Of a stretch of 6,516 nucleotides of DNA, positions 6,177 through 6,516 are shown piece after piece. Both the position numbers and the translations under genes were made by a program. Position 1 is the stretch's first letter; each line of letters starts with the position of its first letter. The stretch lies in assembly GCA_031257695.1 (NCBI GenBank), contig JAIROB010000063.1, forward strand, positions 1 through 6,516. The letters are read 5' to 3'. This stretch comes from Treponema sp. GTDB taxonomy: Bacteria; Spirochaetota; Spirochaetia; Treponematales; Breznakiellaceae. The notes under the pieces were generated by a model. That model saw nothing but the letters and a program-made list of their open reading frames with translations. It had not been told where the DNA came from and did not search any database.

Positions 6177-6206
6177 AATCTAGTATTATTCGGGTTTTGT
6201 TGTCAA
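6177..6206 (-). promoter_or_regulatory. Predicted promoter of the Wzi-like gene
   Basis: On the minus strand a perfect TTGACA -35 box (6201-6206) is followed after 18 bases by TAGATT (6177-6182, 4 of 6). Transcription would start near 6170, only a few bases before GTG 6167, leaving no room for a ribosome-binding site. Either the message is leaderless, or the true start is the GTG at 6155. The region is AT-rich compared with its surroundings, as expected for a promoter. Confidence 0.5.
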
Positions 6207-6277
6207 TGTATGAAACAGCCCCGGAGATGTCCCCGGCAAATCTTGTCAAAAACGTCAAAATTCATCATGGTATAGGA

Positions 6278-6516
6278 GTGACCCTGAATGAATTTGATGT
6301 TTGGTACCGCGCCAGATACCGGCGAACCAGTTCCGCCCTCACCTCAACCGCCATGATCACGTCGGATCTGTTCGGGGTTATGCTCTCCTTCGGGGCCGGT
6401 TTCTTTCTGGTAAACCTCTACGACATGAGCTCCATCAATTTCAAGTCCTTTGTCACCTACTGGCCCTATCTGCCCCTGTTCATTGTGGTGTTCCAGGTGG
6501 CCCGGCTGTACCCCGG
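6278..6516 (+). CDS. WbaP-like undecaprenyl-phosphate sugar phosphotransferase, N-terminal part
   Basis: Only the first 79 codons are inside the window and the frame is open at its end. The translation has a short basic cytoplasmic start, YRARYRRTSSALTS (10-23), a hydrophobic segment about 26-48 and a second one about 61-77 with WPYLPLFIVVFQVARLYP. This is the typical opening of the WbaP/polyisoprenyl-phosphate hexose-1-phosphate transferase membrane domain. Such enzymes load the first sugar phosphate, often galactose, onto undecaprenyl phosphate at the inner membrane to begin O-antigen or exopolysaccharide repeat units. The catalytic domain lies beyond the window, so substrate cannot be judged. 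The start is uncertain: GTG 6278 overlaps GGAG at 6275-6278, a CTG at 6284 has better spacing from that GGAG, and in-frame ATGs exist at 6227 and 6206. Confidence 0.7.
   Translation, partial: MTLNEFDVWYRARYRRTSSALTSTAMITSDLFGVMLSFGAGFFLVNLYDMSSINFKSFVTYWPYLPLFIVVFQVARLYP

Noticed and set aside
6288..6356. ATG at 6288 as start of the WbaP-like gene
   Set aside because: It has good spacing from GGAG, but this frame meets TGA after 22 codons, and the WbaP-like translation is in another frame.

Overview
The window is GC-rich bacterial DNA and most likely comes from a spirochaete of the Treponema group, probably one of the higher-GC gut or termite-type treponemes. The reasons are a free-standing DbpA-type RNA-binding protein, a Wzi-like outer-membrane barrel next to a WbaP-type sugar-phosphate transferase, and several envelope proteins that look like treponemal conserved hypotheticals. 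This placement rests on family recognition without any database search.

Layout: 1-318 holds no convincing gene. It has one copy of a C-rich palindromic repeat (23-63), then a run of small hairpins (122-272). Next come a FtsB/DivIC-type division protein (319-807, +); a secreted periplasmic protein with a possible CsgG/LpoB-like N-terminal part and a lipocalin-like C-terminal part (825-1676, -); an intergenic region with a large imperfect palindrome (1716-1781) that shares sequence with the repeat at 23-63; a DbpA-domain RNA-binding protein (1847-2524, +); a four-segment membrane protein of unknown function (2539-3705, -); a metallo-beta-lactamase-fold hydrolase of the glyoxalase II/YcbL type (3735-4430, +); a Wzi-like barrel (4488-6167, -); and the first 79 codons of a WbaP-like undecaprenyl-phosphate sugar phosphotransferase (6278 to the window end, +).

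The seven genes alternate strand without exception, so no two neighbours can share a same-strand operon. Convergent gaps are 17, 14 and 57 bases. Divergent gaps are 170, 29 and 110 bases. Each gene must have its own promoter, and several predicted promoters sit so close to the start codon that the mRNAs could be leaderless.

Functionally this is mostly a cell-envelope neighbourhood: division (FtsB-like), periplasm, inner membrane, and surface polysaccharide (Wzi-like plus WbaP-like). The RNA-binding protein and the hydrolase are housekeeping-type additions. The only clear functional pairing is the divergent Wzi-like/WbaP-like pair. I see no phage, transposase, CRISPR array, tRNA or rRNA.
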